Part shown: positions 29,626 through 39,436 of the stretch, piece after piece
Layout of the letters: the number at the start of each line of letters is the position of its first letter
Position numbering within the stretch: position 1 is the first letter of the stretch
DNA from: Candidatus Pantoea soli
GTDB lineage: Bacteria; Pseudomonadota; Gammaproteobacteria; Enterobacterales; Enterobacteriaceae
Reading direction: 5' to 3'
NCBI RefSeq assembly: GCF_007833795.1
Contig: NZ_CP032702.1
Coordinates: 124,001-188,000 of the forward strand
Length of the DNA stretch: 64,000 bases
Notes under the pieces: generated by a model
Seen by the model: only the letters and a program-made list of their open reading frames with translations
Told to the model about the DNA's origin: nothing
Database searches by the model: none
Program-made: the position numbers and the translations under genes

Positions 29626-32184
29626 TTGTACCTCTACATTGAGACACTGAAACAGAGACTGGATGCAATTAACCAGCTGCGTGTCGATCGCGCACTGGCT
29701 GCCATGGGACCTGCTTTCCAGCACGTCTACAGTCTGCTGCCAACATTACTGCATTATCATCATCCGCTGATGCCGGGTTACCTTGAAGGTAGCGTTCCCC
29801 ACGGCGTCAGCTTCTTCACGCCTGATGAAAACCAGCAGCAGTTATTACAGGCCTTAGCCGGCGATCAGCCGCTTGACCTCAGCACGGCCGTAAACGGTGA
29901 ACGCCCAATCACCGGCATTTACTCCATGGGCAGCACCTCTTCTGTCGGGCAGAACAGCGTGTCCGATCTGGATATCTGGGTGTGCCATCAGTCGTGGCTG
30001 GATAATGAAGAGCGCCTCAATCTGCAGCGTAAGTGTACGCTGCTGCAGAAATGGTGTGTGTCGATGGGTGTGGAAGTGAGTTTCTTCCTGATCGACGAAA
30101 ACCGTTTCCGCCATAACGAGAGCGGCAGCCTGGGCGGTGAAGACTGTGGTTCAACCCAGCACATCCTGCTGCTGGATGAGTTTTACCGTACAGCCGTGCG
30201 CATGGCCGGGAAACGCATTCTGTGGAATATGGTGCCAGGCGATGAGGAGCATCACTACGACGATTACGTGATGTCGCTCTATTCGCAGGGCGTGTTGACG
30301 CCCAATGAGTGGCTGGACCTGGGCGGCCTTGGCACGCTATCGGCAGAAGAGTACTTCGGTGCCAGCCTGTGGCAGCTGTATAAAAGTATCGATTCGCCCT
30401 ACAAAGCCGTGCTGAAAACCCTGCTGCTGGAGGCGTACAGTTGGGAATACCCGAATACGCAACTGCTGGCGATGGATATCAAACAGCGCCTGCACGACGG
30501 CGAAATTGTCTGCTTCGGCCTCGATCCTTACTGCATGATGCTGGAGCGCGTCACGCGTTACCTAACCAGCGTGGAAGATACGGCGCGGCTTGATTTAGTT
30601 CGTCGCTGTTTCTATCTGAAAGTGTGCGAGAAGCTCTCCAGCGAAGAGCCGCATTCGCGTTCCGGCTGGCGGCGGGAAATTCTGTCGCAGCTGGTGAAAG
30701 CGTGGGGCTGGGATGATGACAAACTCGCCGTGCTGGATAACCGCGCGCAGTGGAAAATTGAGCGTGTCCGCGAAGCGCACAATGAACTGCTGGATGCGAT
30801 GATGCAGAGTTATCGCAACCTGATCCGTTTTGCCCGTCGCAACAATTTAAGCGTCAGCGCCAGCCCGCAGGATATCGGCGTGCTGACGCGTAAGTTGTAT
30901 GCTGCGTTTGAAGCGCTGCCGGGAAAGGTGACGCTGGTTAACCCGCAGATCTCGCCCGATCTCTCCGAAGAGAACCTGACCTTTATTCACGTGCCTGAAG
31001 GGCGCGCCAACCGAGCGGGCTGGTATCTGTACAATCAGGCGCCGGACATGAGCTCCATCATCAGCCATCAGCCGCTGGAATATAACCGCTATCTTAACAA
31101 GCTGGTGGCCTGGGCGTGGTTCAACGGTCTGCTGACGCGTAAAACCCGCCTGCATATGAAGGGCAACGAGCTGTGCGATCTGCCGCGCCTGCAGGAGCTG
31201 GTAAATGACGTATCGGGACACTTCCCGCTGCGCCTGCCTGCGCCTACGCCGAAAGCGCTCTACAGCCCGTGCGAAATTCGTCACCTGGCGATTATCGTCA
31301 ATCTGGAGCACGATCCAACTTCCGCATTCCGTAATCAGGTGGTGCATTTTGATTTCCGCAAGCTGGATGTGTTCAGCTTCGGTCAGCAGCAGCAGTGCCT
31401 GATTGGCAGCATTGACCTGCTCTATCGCAACTCCTGGAATGAAGTGCGCACGCTGCACTTCAGCGGCGAGCAGGCGATGATCGACGCGCTGAAGACCATT
31501 CTGGGTAAAATGCATCAGGATGCCGCCCCGCCGGATACGGTTGAGGTATTTTGCTACAGCCAGCATCTGCGCGGGTTGATTCGCACCCGCGTGCAGCAGC
31601 TGGTCTCTGAATGCATTGAGCTGCGCCTGTCGAGTACGCGTCAGGAGCCGGGACGCTTCAAAGCCCTGCGCATGGCCGGACAGACCTGGGGCCTGTTCTT
31701 TGAACGTATGAGTGTCTCGGTGCAGAAGCTGGAAAACGCCGTCGAGTTCTACGGTGCGATTTCCAATAACAAACTGCACGGGTTGTCGATCAAAGTCGAA
31801 TCGAACCAGACGCCGCTGCCGCCGGTGGTTAACGGCTACGCCAGTGAAGGCATTATTCAGTTCTTCTTTGAAGACACCAGCGACGATCGCGGTTTCAACA
31901 TTTATATCCTTGATGAGACCAATCGCGTTGAGGTCTATCACCATTGCGAAGGCAGCAAAGAAGAGCTGGTTCGTGACGTCAGCCGTTTCTATTCATCGTC
32001 GCACGATCGCTTTACCTACGGTTCCAGCTTTATTAACTTCAACCTGCCGCAGTTCTATCAGATTGTGAACACCGGCGATCGCTTCCAGGTGATTCCGTTC
32101 CGCAGCCAGACGCTGACGCAGCTGTGCGCCACGCAGCCGGACAACGACAACGGCGACTTCCAGCCGCGTTATCAGATGCACTGA
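29626..32184 (+). CDS. cyaA: Class I adenylate cyclase
   Basis: An 852-residue protein (E. coli 848) beginning at a TTG codon in [20 protein letters not shown]. The E. coli gene also uses TTG, and the AGGCGA site and spacing before it look the same, so the rare start probably keeps expression low. The N-terminal catalytic half has the nucleotidyltransferase signature [20 protein letters not shown], with [20 protein letters not shown] further on. The C-terminal half is the regulatory region that receives the EIIA-Glc signal. It makes cAMP for CRP. Upstream in-frame ATG 29593 would extend beyond the family. cyaY, divergent from lptM in E. coli, is missing downstream. Confidence 0.97.
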   Translation: MYLYIETLKQRLDAINQLRVDRALAAMGPAFQHVYSLLPTLLHYHHPLMPGYLEGSVPHGVSFFTPDENQQQLLQALAGDQPLDLSTAVNGERPITGIYSMGSTSSVGQNSVSDLDIWVCHQSWLDNEERLNLQRKCTLLQKWCVSMGVEVSFFLIDENRFRHNESGSLGGEDCGSTQHILLLDEFYRTAVRMAGKRILWNMVPGDEEHHYDDYVMSLYSQGVLTPNEWLDLGGLGTLSAEEYFGASLWQLYKSIDSPYKAVLKTLLLEAYSWEYPNTQLLAMDIKQRLHDGEIVCFGLDPYCMMLERVTRYLTSVEDTARLDLVRRCFYLKVCEKLSSEEPHSRSGWRREILSQLVKAWGWDDDKLAVLDNRAQWKIERVREAHNELLDAMMQSYRNLIRFARRNNLSVSASPQDIGVLTRKLYAAFEALPGKVTLVNPQISPDLSEENLTFIHVPEGRANRAGWYLYNQAPDMSSIISHQPLEYNRYLNKLVAWAWFNGLLTRKTRLHMKGNELCDLPRLQELVNDVSGHFPLRLPAPTPKALYSPCEIRHLAIIVNLEHDPTSAFRNQVVHFDFRKLDVFSFGQQQQCLIGSIDLLYRNSWNEVRTLHFSGEQAMIDALKTILGKMHQDAAPPDTVEVFCYSQHLRGLIRTRVQQLVSECIELRLSSTRQEPGRFKALRMAGQTWGLFFERMSVSVQKLENAVEFYGAISNNKLHGLSIKVESNQTPLPPVVNGYASEGIIQFFFEDTSDDRGFNIYILDETNRVEVYHHCEGSKEELVRDVSRFYSSSHDRFTYGSSFINFNLPQFYQIVNTGDRFQVIPFRSQTLTQLCATQPDNDNGDFQPRYQMH

Positions 32185-32309
32185 TCCCGCCCGTATTGCT
32201 GCACGGAACTGCGCCGCGCCTCACACTGACTGCCGGATATTTCCTGTTGCTTTTACATCGTCAACTGCGATGATAAGCAGCTGGGATTTGGACAAAAAGA
32301 GCAGACAGA

Positions 32310-32516
32310 ATGATACGAGTGATGAGCCAGCTGGGCATGGCGCTGGCGCTGGTCAGCCTGGCAGGTTGTGGCCTGAAAGGACCGTTGTATTTCCCGCCCA
32401 AAGATCAGTCACAACCCCAGAGTCAGCAGGCTACTGCGCAGCAGCAAAAAGCGGCAAAGCAGGCTGACACCGGCGGTCTGGTGACCGGCAAATCTGCTGG
32501 TACGCAAGCGAACTAA
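32310..32516 (+). CDS. lptM: Small lipoprotein LptM (YifL)
   Basis: A 68-residue lipoprotein. The signal peptide ends at a lipobox LAGC with the lipidated cysteine at residue 20, followed at once by [12 protein letters not shown], the conserved LptM core. The rest is Gln/Ala-rich and low in complexity. In E. coli LptM helps assembly of the LptD-LptE lipopolysaccharide translocon at the outer membrane by stabilising its oxidation. The ATG at 32310 is used; 32322 is a possible alternative. It precedes dapF by 29 bases. Confidence 0.9.
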   Translation: MIRVMSQLGMALALVSLAGCGLKGPLYFPPKDQSQPQSQQATAQQQKAAKQADTGGLVTGKSAGTQAN

Positions 32517-32545
32517 ACGTAATGAGCAACCCGGCGGAGCAGAAA

Positions 32546-33370
32546 ATGCAGTTCTCGAAAATGCACGGTCTCGGTAACGATTTCATGGTCGTGGACGCCG
32601 TGACGCAAAACGTCTTTTTTTCGCCGGAACTGATTCGCCGGCTGGCGGATCGGCATCTGGGGATCGGTTTTGATCAGCTATTGATCGTCGAGCCGCCCTA
32701 CGATCCGGACCTTGATTTCCACTATCGCATTTTCAACGCTGACGGCAGTGAAGTGGCGCAGTGCGGCAACGGCGCGCGCTGCTTCGCCCGCTTTGTGCGG
32801 CTGAAAGGGCTGACCAACAAAAGCGACATCCGCGTCAGCACCCAGACCGGACGCATGGTGCTCAGCGTTAACAGCGAAGAGCTGGTGCGCGTGAATATGG
32901 GTGAACCCAATTTTGATCCGCAGCAGGTGCCCCTGCGTGCCAACAAAGCAGAAAACCTCTATCTGCAGCGCGTTGCCGAGCAAACGGTGATGTTTGGTGC
33001 CGTTTCTATGGGTAATCCGCACTGCGTGATGCAGGTGGAGAGCGTCACAACCGCAGCGGTGGAAACGCTGGGGCCGGCGCTGGAAAGCCATGAACGCTTC
33101 CCGGAACGCGTCAACGTTGGCTTTATGGAAGTGGTCAATCCGGAGCACATTCGCCTGCGCGTGTATGAACGCGGTGCCGGCGAAACGCAGGCCTGCGGCA
33201 GCGGCGCCTGTGCCGCAGTGGCGTGCGGCATTCAGCAGGGCATCCTGGCGGAGAATGTGCGCGTCGATCTGCCCGGCGGCACGCTGCATATCGCCTGGAA
33301 AGGGCCAGGACAGCCCCTGTTTATGACCGGTCCGGCCACACATGTTTACGATGGGTTTATTCATCTATGA
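32546..33370 (+). CDS. dapF: Diaminopimelate epimerase
   Basis: A 274-residue enzyme, the E. coli length. The two active-site cysteines are visible in [10 protein letters not shown] (Cys73) and [15 protein letters not shown] (near 217). Other blocks are [12 protein letters not shown] at the N terminus and [10 protein letters not shown]. It converts LL- to meso-diaminopimelate for lysine and peptidoglycan. The ATG at 32546 has GGAG at a good spacing and aligns with [10 protein letters not shown] of E. coli; ATG 32522 would add eight extra residues. It overlaps yigA by ATGA, opening the dapF-yigA-xerC-yigB chain. Confidence 0.97.
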   Translation: MQFSKMHGLGNDFMVVDAVTQNVFFSPELIRRLADRHLGIGFDQLLIVEPPYDPDLDFHYRIFNADGSEVAQCGNGARCFARFVRLKGLTNKSDIRVSTQTGRMVLSVNSEELVRVNMGEPNFDPQQVPLRANKAENLYLQRVAEQTVMFGAVSMGNPHCVMQVESVTTAAVETLGPALESHERFPERVNVGFMEVVNPEHIRLRVYERGAGETQACGSGACAAVACGIQQGILAENVRVDLPGGTLHIAWKGPGQPLFMTGPATHVYDGFIHL

Positions 33371-34071
33371 AAAATATCGACGAGCAAACCGATAGCCCGG
33401 TTTTGCTGGACGATCACTCGGTCAGCGCTTTTCTGCGCCAGAACCCCGATTTCTTTATCCGGAACGCCCGTAAGGTTGAGCAGATGATGGTGCCGCATCC
33501 GGTGCGCGGCAGCGTGTCGCTGGTGGAGTGGCACATGGCGCGCCAGCGCAACCATATCCAGCAGCTGGAAGAGGAGATTACGCTGCTGATGGAGCAGGCC
33601 ACGGCTAACCATCAGCTGTTTGATCGCCTGCTGTCGCTGCAAAGCCACCTGGCGGCGGCGGATAGCCTGCAGGAGATGCTGACGCGCCTGCATCGCTGGG
33701 CACGCGAGCTGGGGCTGGCGGGGGCGAACGTGCGGCTGTTCAGCGACAAATGGCACATTGGTGCGCCCTCTGATTTTACCCAGCTGGGCCTGTCCCGGCA
33801 GGCTTTTGAGCCGCTGCGCATTCAGCGCTTTGGTCATGAACACCACTACCTCGGTAGCCTGAACGGCCCGGAGCTGCTGCTGCTGCTGCCGCAGGGCAAA
33901 GCCATCGGTTCAGTGGCGATGTCGCTGATGGGTGAGCGCGGCGATCTGGGCGTGCTGATCTTCAGCAGCCGGGACAATCAGCACTATCAGGCGGGCATGG
34001 GCACGCTGCTGCTGCAGCATCTGGCACAAATGCTGCCGGACCTGCTGGCGCGCTGGGTTGAACGGGCATGA
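33367..34071 (+). CDS. yigA: DUF484 protein YigA
   Basis: A 234-residue cytoplasmic protein of the DUF484 family (E. coli 235). It opens with a segment shared by the family, [27 protein letters not shown] split across residues 20-46, followed by a coiled coil (about 58-85) and a GAF-like C-terminal domain ending [16 protein letters not shown]. Its function is unknown. The position between dapF and xerC, with 4-base overlaps on both sides, is strongly conserved in gammaproteobacteria. Confidence 0.93.
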   Translation: MKNIDEQTDSPVLLDDHSVSAFLRQNPDFFIRNARKVEQMMVPHPVRGSVSLVEWHMARQRNHIQQLEEEITLLMEQATANHQLFDRLLSLQSHLAAADSLQEMLTRLHRWARELGLAGANVRLFSDKWHIGAPSDFTQLGLSRQAFEPLRIQRFGHEHHYLGSLNGPELLLLLPQGKAIGSVAMSLMGERGDLGVLIFSSRDNQHYQAGMGTLLLQHLAQMLPDLLARWVERA

Positions 34072-34976
34072 GCAGCCCCAGCCCGCTGCTGCCGGCCGTT
34101 GAGGGCTTTCTGCGTTATCTAAAAGTTGAACGCCAGCTCAGCCCGCTTACGCAAAAAAATTATGCCCGTCAGCTGCAGGCAATCATCGCCATGGCCGATG
34201 AGATGCGCCTGACGGCGTGGACGCAGCTGGAACCGGCACAGGTACGCCAGCTGGCGGCCCGCAGCCGGCGCGGCGGCCTGCAGGCCAGCAGCCTGGCGTT
34301 ACGCATGTCGGCGCTGCGCAGCTTTCTCGACTGGCAGGTCAGCCAGGGCATGCTGAGCGCCAATCCGGCAAAAGGCATTGCGACCCCGCGCAACGCACGC
34401 CATCTGCCTAAAAATATGGATGTCGATGAAGTCAGTCAGCTGCTGGAAATCGACCTGAGCGACCCGCTGGCGGTGCGCGATCGCGCCATGCTGGAGACGA
34501 TGTACGGCGGCGGTTTGCGTCTGTCGGAACTGACAGGGATGGATTGCCGCCATCTGGATCTGGAGGCCGGCGAAGTCTGGGTGGTGGGTAAAGGCAGCAA
34601 GGAGCGCCGCGTGCCGATTGGTGGCACCGCCGTGACCTGGCTGCAGCACTGGCTGCCGCTGCGCAGTGGTTTTGCGCCTCAGGATGATGCGGTGTTTGTT
34701 TCCACGCGCGGCAGCCGCATTTCCGCGCGTAACGTACAAAAGCGCTTTGCCGAATGGGGCATCAAACAGGGCGTTGCCAGCCACATTCATCCCCACAAGC
34801 TGCGTCACTCTTTTGCCACCCATCTGCTGGAATCGAGCGGCGATCTGCGCGCGGTACAGGAACTGCTTGGCCACGCCAACCTTTCCACCACGCAGATCTA
34901 CACCCACCTGGATTTCCAGCATCTGGCGTCGGTGTATGATGCAGCGCATCCACGTGCCAAACGAGGGAAGTCTTAA
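34068..34976 (+). CDS. xerC: Site-specific tyrosine recombinase XerC
   Basis: A 302-residue tyrosine recombinase. The N-terminal SAM-like DNA-binding domain spans about residues 8-92. The catalytic set is complete: Arg151 in [11 protein letters not shown], Lys175 in [10 protein letters not shown], His243 and Arg246 in [14 protein letters not shown], His269 in LLGHANLST and the nucleophile Tyr278 in TQIYTHLDF. With XerD it resolves chromosome dimers at dif near division under FtsK control. The housekeeping neighbours and length show this is XerC and not a phage or integron integrase. The stop overlaps the yigB start by one base. Confidence 0.97.
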   Translation: MSSPSPLLPAVEGFLRYLKVERQLSPLTQKNYARQLQAIIAMADEMRLTAWTQLEPAQVRQLAARSRRGGLQASSLALRMSALRSFLDWQVSQGMLSANPAKGIATPRNARHLPKNMDVDEVSQLLEIDLSDPLAVRDRAMLETMYGGGLRLSELTGMDCRHLDLEAGEVWVVGKGSKERRVPIGGTAVTWLQHWLPLRSGFAPQDDAVFVSTRGSRISARNVQKRFAEWGIKQGVASHIHPHKLRHSFATHLLESSGDLRAVQELLGHANLSTTQIYTHLDFQHLASVYDAAHPRAKRGKS

Positions 34977-35692
34977 TGAAGTTTTATCGTCCGCTCGGCG
35001 CGATCCGCGCGATCACCTTTGATCTCGACGATACGCTGTATGATAACCATCCGGTGATCCGCAAGACCGCGCTGGAATCCCACGCCGCGCTGCAGGCTTA
35101 TCATCCGGCACTGCGTGATTTTACCCCGGCGCAGTATCAGGCGCTGCGTGATGAGTTGCTGGCACGCGAGCCGGAGATTTATCACGATGTGTCTGAATGG
35201 CGTCGCCGCTCGGTGGAGCTGGCGCTCAGCAACGTCGGGCTGCCCGCGGCGGAAGCCACGGCAGGTTCGCATGAAGTGATGAAGGTGTTTCATCAGTGGC
35301 GCAGCGTGGTAGAGATGCCGGAAGAGACGCATCAGACGCTGGCCTGGCTGGCTGAACGCGTGCCGCTGGTGGCCATCACCAACGGTAATGCTGACCCGGA
35401 AAAACTGGGTATCAGCCACTATTTTCACTTTGCGCTGCGCGCCGGGCCGCATGGACGGGCGAAACCGTGGCAGGATATGTATCACCTTGCAGCCGGGCGG
35501 CTGGCCCTGCCGCCGGGACAGATACTGCACGTTGGTGATGATCTCACCACCGATGTCGCCGGTGCGCTGCGCGCCGGCCTGCAGGCCTGCTGGATCAACC
35601 TGCGCGGCGGCAATCTGATGCAGATGGCGGATGCACGTCAGGTGCCGCATGTGGAAATTCATCAGTTGGCATCGCTGACCTCGCTGTTATAA
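34976..35692 (+). CDS. yigB: HAD phosphatase YigB
   Basis: A 238-residue HAD-superfamily hydrolase. Motif I is [15 protein letters not shown] near residue 14, motif II is in VAITNGNAD, and motif IV is [19 protein letters not shown]. In E. coli YigB can dephosphorylate 5-amino-6-ribitylamino-uracil 5'-phosphate in riboflavin synthesis and FMN. The last 30 bases of the gene contain the uvrD promoter. Confidence 0.94.
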   Translation: MKFYRPLGAIRAITFDLDDTLYDNHPVIRKTALESHAALQAYHPALRDFTPAQYQALRDELLAREPEIYHDVSEWRRRSVELALSNVGLPAAEATAGSHEVMKVFHQWRSVVEMPEETHQTLAWLAERVPLVAITNGNADPEKLGISHYFHFALRAGPHGRAKPWQDMYHLAAGRLALPPGQILHVGDDLTTDVAGALRAGLQACWINLRGGNLMQMADARQVPHVEIHQLASLTSLL

Positions 35693-35693
35693 T
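35666..35693 (+). promoter_or_regulatory. uvrD promoter
   Basis: TTGGCA (35666-35671), 16-bp spacer and a consensus TATAAT (35688-35693), located in the last codons of yigB. Transcription should start near 35700, inside the LexA box. Confidence 0.8.
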
Positions 35694-35697
35694 CCAC

Positions 35698-35717
35698 GCA
35701 TGTAAATTTATACAGTT
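35698..35717. promoter_or_regulatory. LexA (SOS) box of uvrD
   Basis: GCATGTAAATTTATACAGTT agrees with the 20-bp SOS consensus in 14 positions, including a perfect TATACAGT half. It begins four bases after the -10, as expected for the known LexA control of uvrD. Confidence 0.75.
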
Positions 35718-35725
35718 GTATCTGC

Positions 35726-35823
35726 CATCCTTCGGCTTGCCGTCGCGCGAGCCGCGAGCGGCCGGCCCGGTTACCTGACGGATAGCCGCCACGGCGCGCC
35801 GCCCGGCTGCCCATCGAAGGATG
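35726..35823 (+). promoter_or_regulatory. Long-range inverted repeat in the uvrD leader (possible attenuator)
   Basis: CATCCTTCG (35726-35734) is complementary to CGAAGGATG (35815-35823), closing an 80-nt very G+C-rich interior that can fold further. The arms lie in the 160-nt untranslated leader. Attenuation has been reported for E. coli uvrD; whether this fold does it is inference. Confidence 0.45.
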
Positions 35824-35860
35824 CCGGATACGCCTCACACTCCTTGCGAGAACGGTACTT

Positions 35861-38023
35861 ATGGACGTTTCTGATCTGCTTGACGGCTTGAATGATAAAC
35901 AGCGCGAGGCGGTCGCCGCACCGCGCAGCAACCTGCTGGTGCTGGCCGGAGCAGGCAGTGGCAAAACGCGCGTGCTGGTGCACCGCATCGCCTGGCTGCT
36001 GTCGGTGGAGAACTGCTCGCCGTACTCCATCATGGCGGTGACGTTCACCAACAAAGCGGCGGCAGAAATGCGCCATCGTATCGAACAGCTGATCGGTACC
36101 AGCCAGGGCGGCATGTGGATCGGTACCTTCCACGGTCTGGCGCACCGTTTACTGCGCGCGCATCACCTGGATGCCGGTCTGCCGCAGGATTTCCAGATTC
36201 TCGACAGCGAAGATCAGCTGCGCCTGCTGAAGCGCCTGATCAAGGCGATGAATCTCGATGAGAAGCAGTGGCCTGCGCGTCAGGGGATGTGGTACATCAA
36301 CGGCAAAAAAGATGAAGGTCTGCGGCCAAAACACATCGAAAGCTATGGCAATCCGGTAGAGCAAACCTGGCTGCGCATTTATCAGGCTTATCAGGAAGCC
36401 TGCGACCGGGCCGGTCTGGTCGATTTTGCCGAACTGCTGCTGCGGGCGCACGAGCTGTGGCTCAATAAACCGCAGATTCTTCATCACTACCGCGAGCGGT
36501 TCAGCAATATCCTGGTGGATGAATTTCAGGACACCAACAATATCCAGTACGCGTGGATTCGAATGCTGGCCGGCGACAGTGGCCGGGTGATCATTGTGGG
36601 CGATGACGATCAGTCCATTTATGGCTGGCGTGGCGCGCAGGTCGAAAACATTCAGCGTTTTCTGCAGGATTTCCCTGGCGCAGAGACGATTCGCCTGGAG
36701 CAAAACTATCGCTCGACCAATACGATTCTGAAAGCGGCTAACGCCCTGATTGCCAATAACAATGGCCGTCTGGGTAAAGAGCTGTGGACGGACGGCAGCG
36801 ACGGCGAAAAGATTGCGCTGTACTGCGCCTTCAACGAGCTGGACGAAGCGCGCTATGTCGTTAACCGCATCAAAACCTGGCATGAGAACGGCAACGCGCT
36901 GCAGGACTGCGCCATTCTCTATCGCAGCAACGCCCAGTCGCGCGTGCTGGAAGAGGCGTTACTGCAGGGCAGCATGCCGTACCGCATCTACGGTGGCATG
37001 CGCTTCTTCGAACGCCAGGAGATCAAAGACGCCCTGGCCTATCTGCGTCTGCTGGCGAATCGCAATGACGATGCGGCTTTTGAGCGCGTGGTGAACACGC
37101 CGACGCGCGGCGTGGGCGATCGCACGCTGGACGTGGTGCGCCAGACGGCGCGCGAACGTCAGCTGACGCTGTGGCAGGCGACGCGTGAGCTGCTGCAGGC
37201 CAAAGCGCTGGCCGGACGGGCCGCCTCGGCGCTGCAGCGCTTCTGCGAGCTGGTAGATGCACTTGCCAGTGAAACAGCAGAGATGCCGCTGCACGTGCAG
37301 ACCGACCGCGTAATCAAAGACTCCGGCTTGTGGCTGATGTACGAGCAGGAGAAGGGCGAAAAGGGCCAGGCGCGCATCGAAAACTTAGAAGAGCTGGTCA
37401 CCGCCACGCGCCAGTTCAGCTATCAGGATGAAGATGAAGACCTGATGCCGCTGCAGGCGTTCTTATCCCATGCCGCGCTGGAGGCCGGTGAAGGCCAGGC
37501 GGACAAGTGGCAGGATGCGGTGCAGCTGATGACGCTGCACTCGGCCAAAGGGCTGGAGTTCAGCCAGGTGTTTATCGTCGGCATGGAAGAGGGCATGTTC
37601 CCGAGCCAGATGTCGCTGGATGAAGGCGGGCGGCTGGAAGAGGAGCGACGTCTGGCCTACGTTGGCGTAACGCGCGCCATGCAGAAGCTGACGCTGACCT
37701 ACGCCGAGACCCGCCGGCTTTATGGTAAGGAAGTGTATCACCGCCCATCACGGTTTATCGGCGAACTGCCGGAAGAGTGCGTGGAGGAAGTGCGGCTGCG
37801 CGCCAGCGTCAGCCGTCCGGTCAGCCATCAGCGCATGGGCACGCCGGTGGCGAAAAATGACAGTGGTTTCACGCTCGGCCAGCGCGTGCGGCATGCGAAG
37901 TTCGGTGAAGGCACCATCGTTAACCTGGAAGGCAGCGGCGAACACAGCCGCCTGCAGGTTGCGTTTCAGGGGCAGGGCATCAAATGGCTGGTGGCGGCTT
38001 ATGCCCGGCTGGAAACCCTCTAG
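35861..38023 (+). CDS. uvrD: DNA helicase II UvrD
   Basis: A 720-residue superfamily 1A helicase, the same size as E. coli UvrD. Walker A GAGSGKT is at residues 30-36, then [51 protein letters not shown] and TLHSAKGLEFSQVFIVG. The C-terminal 70 residues, ending GQGIKWLVAAYARLETL, form the Tudor-like domain that binds RNA polymerase and separates UvrD from Rep. It unwinds DNA in excision and mismatch repair and strips RecA and stalled polymerase. It has its own LexA-controlled promoter and a long leader. Confidence 0.97.
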   Translation: MDVSDLLDGLNDKQREAVAAPRSNLLVLAGAGSGKTRVLVHRIAWLLSVENCSPYSIMAVTFTNKAAAEMRHRIEQLIGTSQGGMWIGTFHGLAHRLLRAHHLDAGLPQDFQILDSEDQLRLLKRLIKAMNLDEKQWPARQGMWYINGKKDEGLRPKHIESYGNPVEQTWLRIYQAYQEACDRAGLVDFAELLLRAHELWLNKPQILHHYRERFSNILVDEFQDTNNIQYAWIRMLAGDSGRVIIVGDDDQSIYGWRGAQVENIQRFLQDFPGAETIRLEQNYRSTNTILKAANALIANNNGRLGKELWTDGSDGEKIALYCAFNELDEARYVVNRIKTWHENGNALQDCAILYRSNAQSRVLEEALLQGSMPYRIYGGMRFFERQEIKDALAYLRLLANRNDDAAFERVVNTPTRGVGDRTLDVVRQTARERQLTLWQATRELLQAKALAGRAASALQRFCELVDALASETAEMPLHVQTDRVIKDSGLWLMYEQEKGEKGQARIENLEELVTATRQFSYQDEDEDLMPLQAFLSHAALEAGEGQADKWQDAVQLMTLHSAKGLEFSQVFIVGMEEGMFPSQMSLDEGGRLEEERRLAYVGVTRAMQKLTLTYAETRRLYGKEVYHRPSRFIGELPEECVEEVRLRASVSRPVSHQRMGTPVAKNDSGFTLGQRVRHAKFGEGTIVNLEGSGEHSRLQVAFQGQGIKWLVAAYARLETL

Positions 38024-38098
38024 TGCGGCTGCGCTACCTTGACGACTTTTTCGTCTCAGCGTAACATGCGCGCACTATTATCATGAGAGGACAATGCC

Positions 38099-38152
38099 TT
38101 GGACGCGCCCAGTCGATGCTGGCTCTACCCCCTGGTTAACAGGAACATCTAA
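38099..38152 (+). CDS. corL: Candidate corA leader peptide CorL
   Basis: A TTG-started frame of 17 codons (DAPSRCWLYPLVNRNI after the initiator) with AGGA seven bases upstream. Its TAA stop overlaps the first two bases of the leader hairpin. A short leader ORF, corL, is described upstream of corA in Salmonella, where its translation controls Rho access to the leader; the position and length fit. Overlapping ATG-started frames at 38083 (18 codons) and 38094 (26 codons) have poorer ribosome sites. No peptide alignment was possible. Confidence 0.45.
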   Translation: MDAPSRCWLYPLVNRNI

Positions 38153-38178
38153 GGCTACCTCTTTACGCTGGTAGCCTT
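38151..38178 (+). promoter_or_regulatory. Hairpin in the corA leader
   Basis: AAGGCTACC (38151-38159) and GGTAGCCTT (38170-38178) form a 9-bp perfect stem with a 10-nt loop, followed by 162 unstructured-looking, C- and T-rich bases before corA. No T tract follows the stem, so it is not an intrinsic terminator. It fits a Rho-dependent leader switch. Confidence 0.55.
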
Positions 38179-38340
38179 AGCGGTTATCAGCGACCTCCCT
38201 TTTCTATCCCGTCGCATGAGTCAGCACTGATTTACCCTTGAAGCGAAAGTTTCCGCGTTCAGGCTTTGCCGTGCCCGTTGTGCCTCTGGTGCACCGGTTC
38301 ACCGCCTTGTCCCATTCCATCTGCAATGGGGAGTATTGCT

Positions 38341-39294
38341 ATGCTGAGCGCATTTAAACTTGAACGCGATCGTCTGACGCGTATTGAGCTGGAAGACCAT
38401 AACGATAACCTGAACACCTCGGTGTGGGTCGATCTGATCGAACCTGATGACAGCGAGCGTGAGCGCGTGCAAACCGAGCTGGGGCAGAGCCTGGCCACGC
38501 GACCTGAGCTGGAAGACATCGAAGCCTCGGCACGTTTCTTCGAAGACGAAGATGGCCTGCATATTCACTCCTTCTTCTTCTTCGAAGATGCGGAAGACCA
38601 CGCCGGCAACTCCACGGTGGCCTTTACCATTCGCGAAGATCGCCTTTATACGCTGCGTGAGCGTGAACTGCCGGCGTTCCGCCTCTACCGCATGCGTGCG
38701 CGCAACCAGCAGCTGAGTGACGGCAACGCCTATGAGCTGCTGCTGGATCTGTTTGAAACCAAAATCGAACAGCTGGCGGATGAGATCGAGAACATTTACA
38801 GCGCGCTGGAGAAACTCAGCCGCGTCATCATGGAAGGTCAGCAGGGCGAAGAGTACGACGACGCGCTGTCACGCCTTGCCGAGCTGGAAGACATCGGCTG
38901 GAAGGTGCGTCTGTGTCTGATGGATACGCAGCGCGCGCTGAACTTCCTGGTGCGTAAAGCGCGGTTGCCGGCAAATCAGCTGGAGCAGGCGCGGGAGATC
39001 CTGCGCGATATCGAATCGCTGCTGCCGCATAACGAATCGCTGTTTCAGAAGGTGAACTTCCTGATGCAGGCGGCCATGGGCTTTATCAACATCGAGCAGA
39101 ACCGCATTATCAAAATCTTCTCGGTGGTCTCCGTGGTGTTCCTGCCGCCTACGCTGGTGGCCTCCAGCTACGGTATGAACTTCGAGTTTATGCCGGAGCT
39201 GAAGTGGAGCTTTGGCTATCCGGGCGCGATTGGCCTGATGATCCTCGCCGGCCTGGCTCCCTACCTCTACTTCAAACGTAAAAACTGGCTCTAA
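38341..39294 (+). CDS. corA: Magnesium/cobalt transporter CorA
   Basis: A 317-residue protein (E. coli 316) that is nearly all recognisable as CorA. A large cytoplasmic N-terminal domain (to about residue 255) is followed by two membrane helices. The signature GMN is at 278-280 within SSYGMNFEF, followed by the MPEL loop, and the C terminus is KRKNWL. CorA is the pentameric, constitutively made Mg2+ channel of the inner membrane. The start at 38341 aligns with E. coli MLSAF; an upstream in-frame ATG (38266) lies in the leader. A 317-base gap with leader elements precedes it. Confidence 0.97.
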   Translation: MLSAFKLERDRLTRIELEDHNDNLNTSVWVDLIEPDDSERERVQTELGQSLATRPELEDIEASARFFEDEDGLHIHSFFFFEDAEDHAGNSTVAFTIREDRLYTLRERELPAFRLYRMRARNQQLSDGNAYELLLDLFETKIEQLADEIENIYSALEKLSRVIMEGQQGEEYDDALSRLAELEDIGWKVRLCLMDTQRALNFLVRKARLPANQLEQAREILRDIESLLPHNESLFQKVNFLMQAAMGFINIEQNRIIKIFSVVSVVFLPPTLVASSYGMNFEFMPELKWSFGYPGAIGLMILAGLAPYLYFKRKNWL

Positions 39295-39300
39295 TCTGCG

Positions 39301-39324
39301 CGGGTGCGCAGCCGCGCGCACCCG
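39301..39324 (+). terminator. Hairpin after corA
   Basis: CGGGTGCGC (39301-39309) pairs with GCGCACCCG (39316-39324) over a 6-nt loop, seven bases after the corA stop. No T tract follows. Confidence 0.45.
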
Positions 39325-39436
39325 GCGTTAAGGCGCCTTGCTTCCGTTGCTTTCCGCGGCGGATGGGTTCCTGCTCTGACGCGCTGACGCAAATCTGCTA
39401 ACCTGTTGCCTCTGCTCATTTTCTGATTGCCACCTT

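Noticed and set aside
30847..31944. 365-codon minus-strand frame inside cyaA
   Set aside because: Antisense shadow of cyaA with no recognisable motifs.
34068..34976. XerC as a sign of an integrated mobile element
   Set aside because: Its neighbours (dapF, yigA, yigB, uvrD), length and 4-base overlaps show it is the housekeeping recombinase.
35861..38023. Rep and UvrD in one window as a possible recent duplication
   Set aside because: They are ancient paralogues present at these two sites across enterobacteria; UvrD has its own C-terminal Tudor-like domain.
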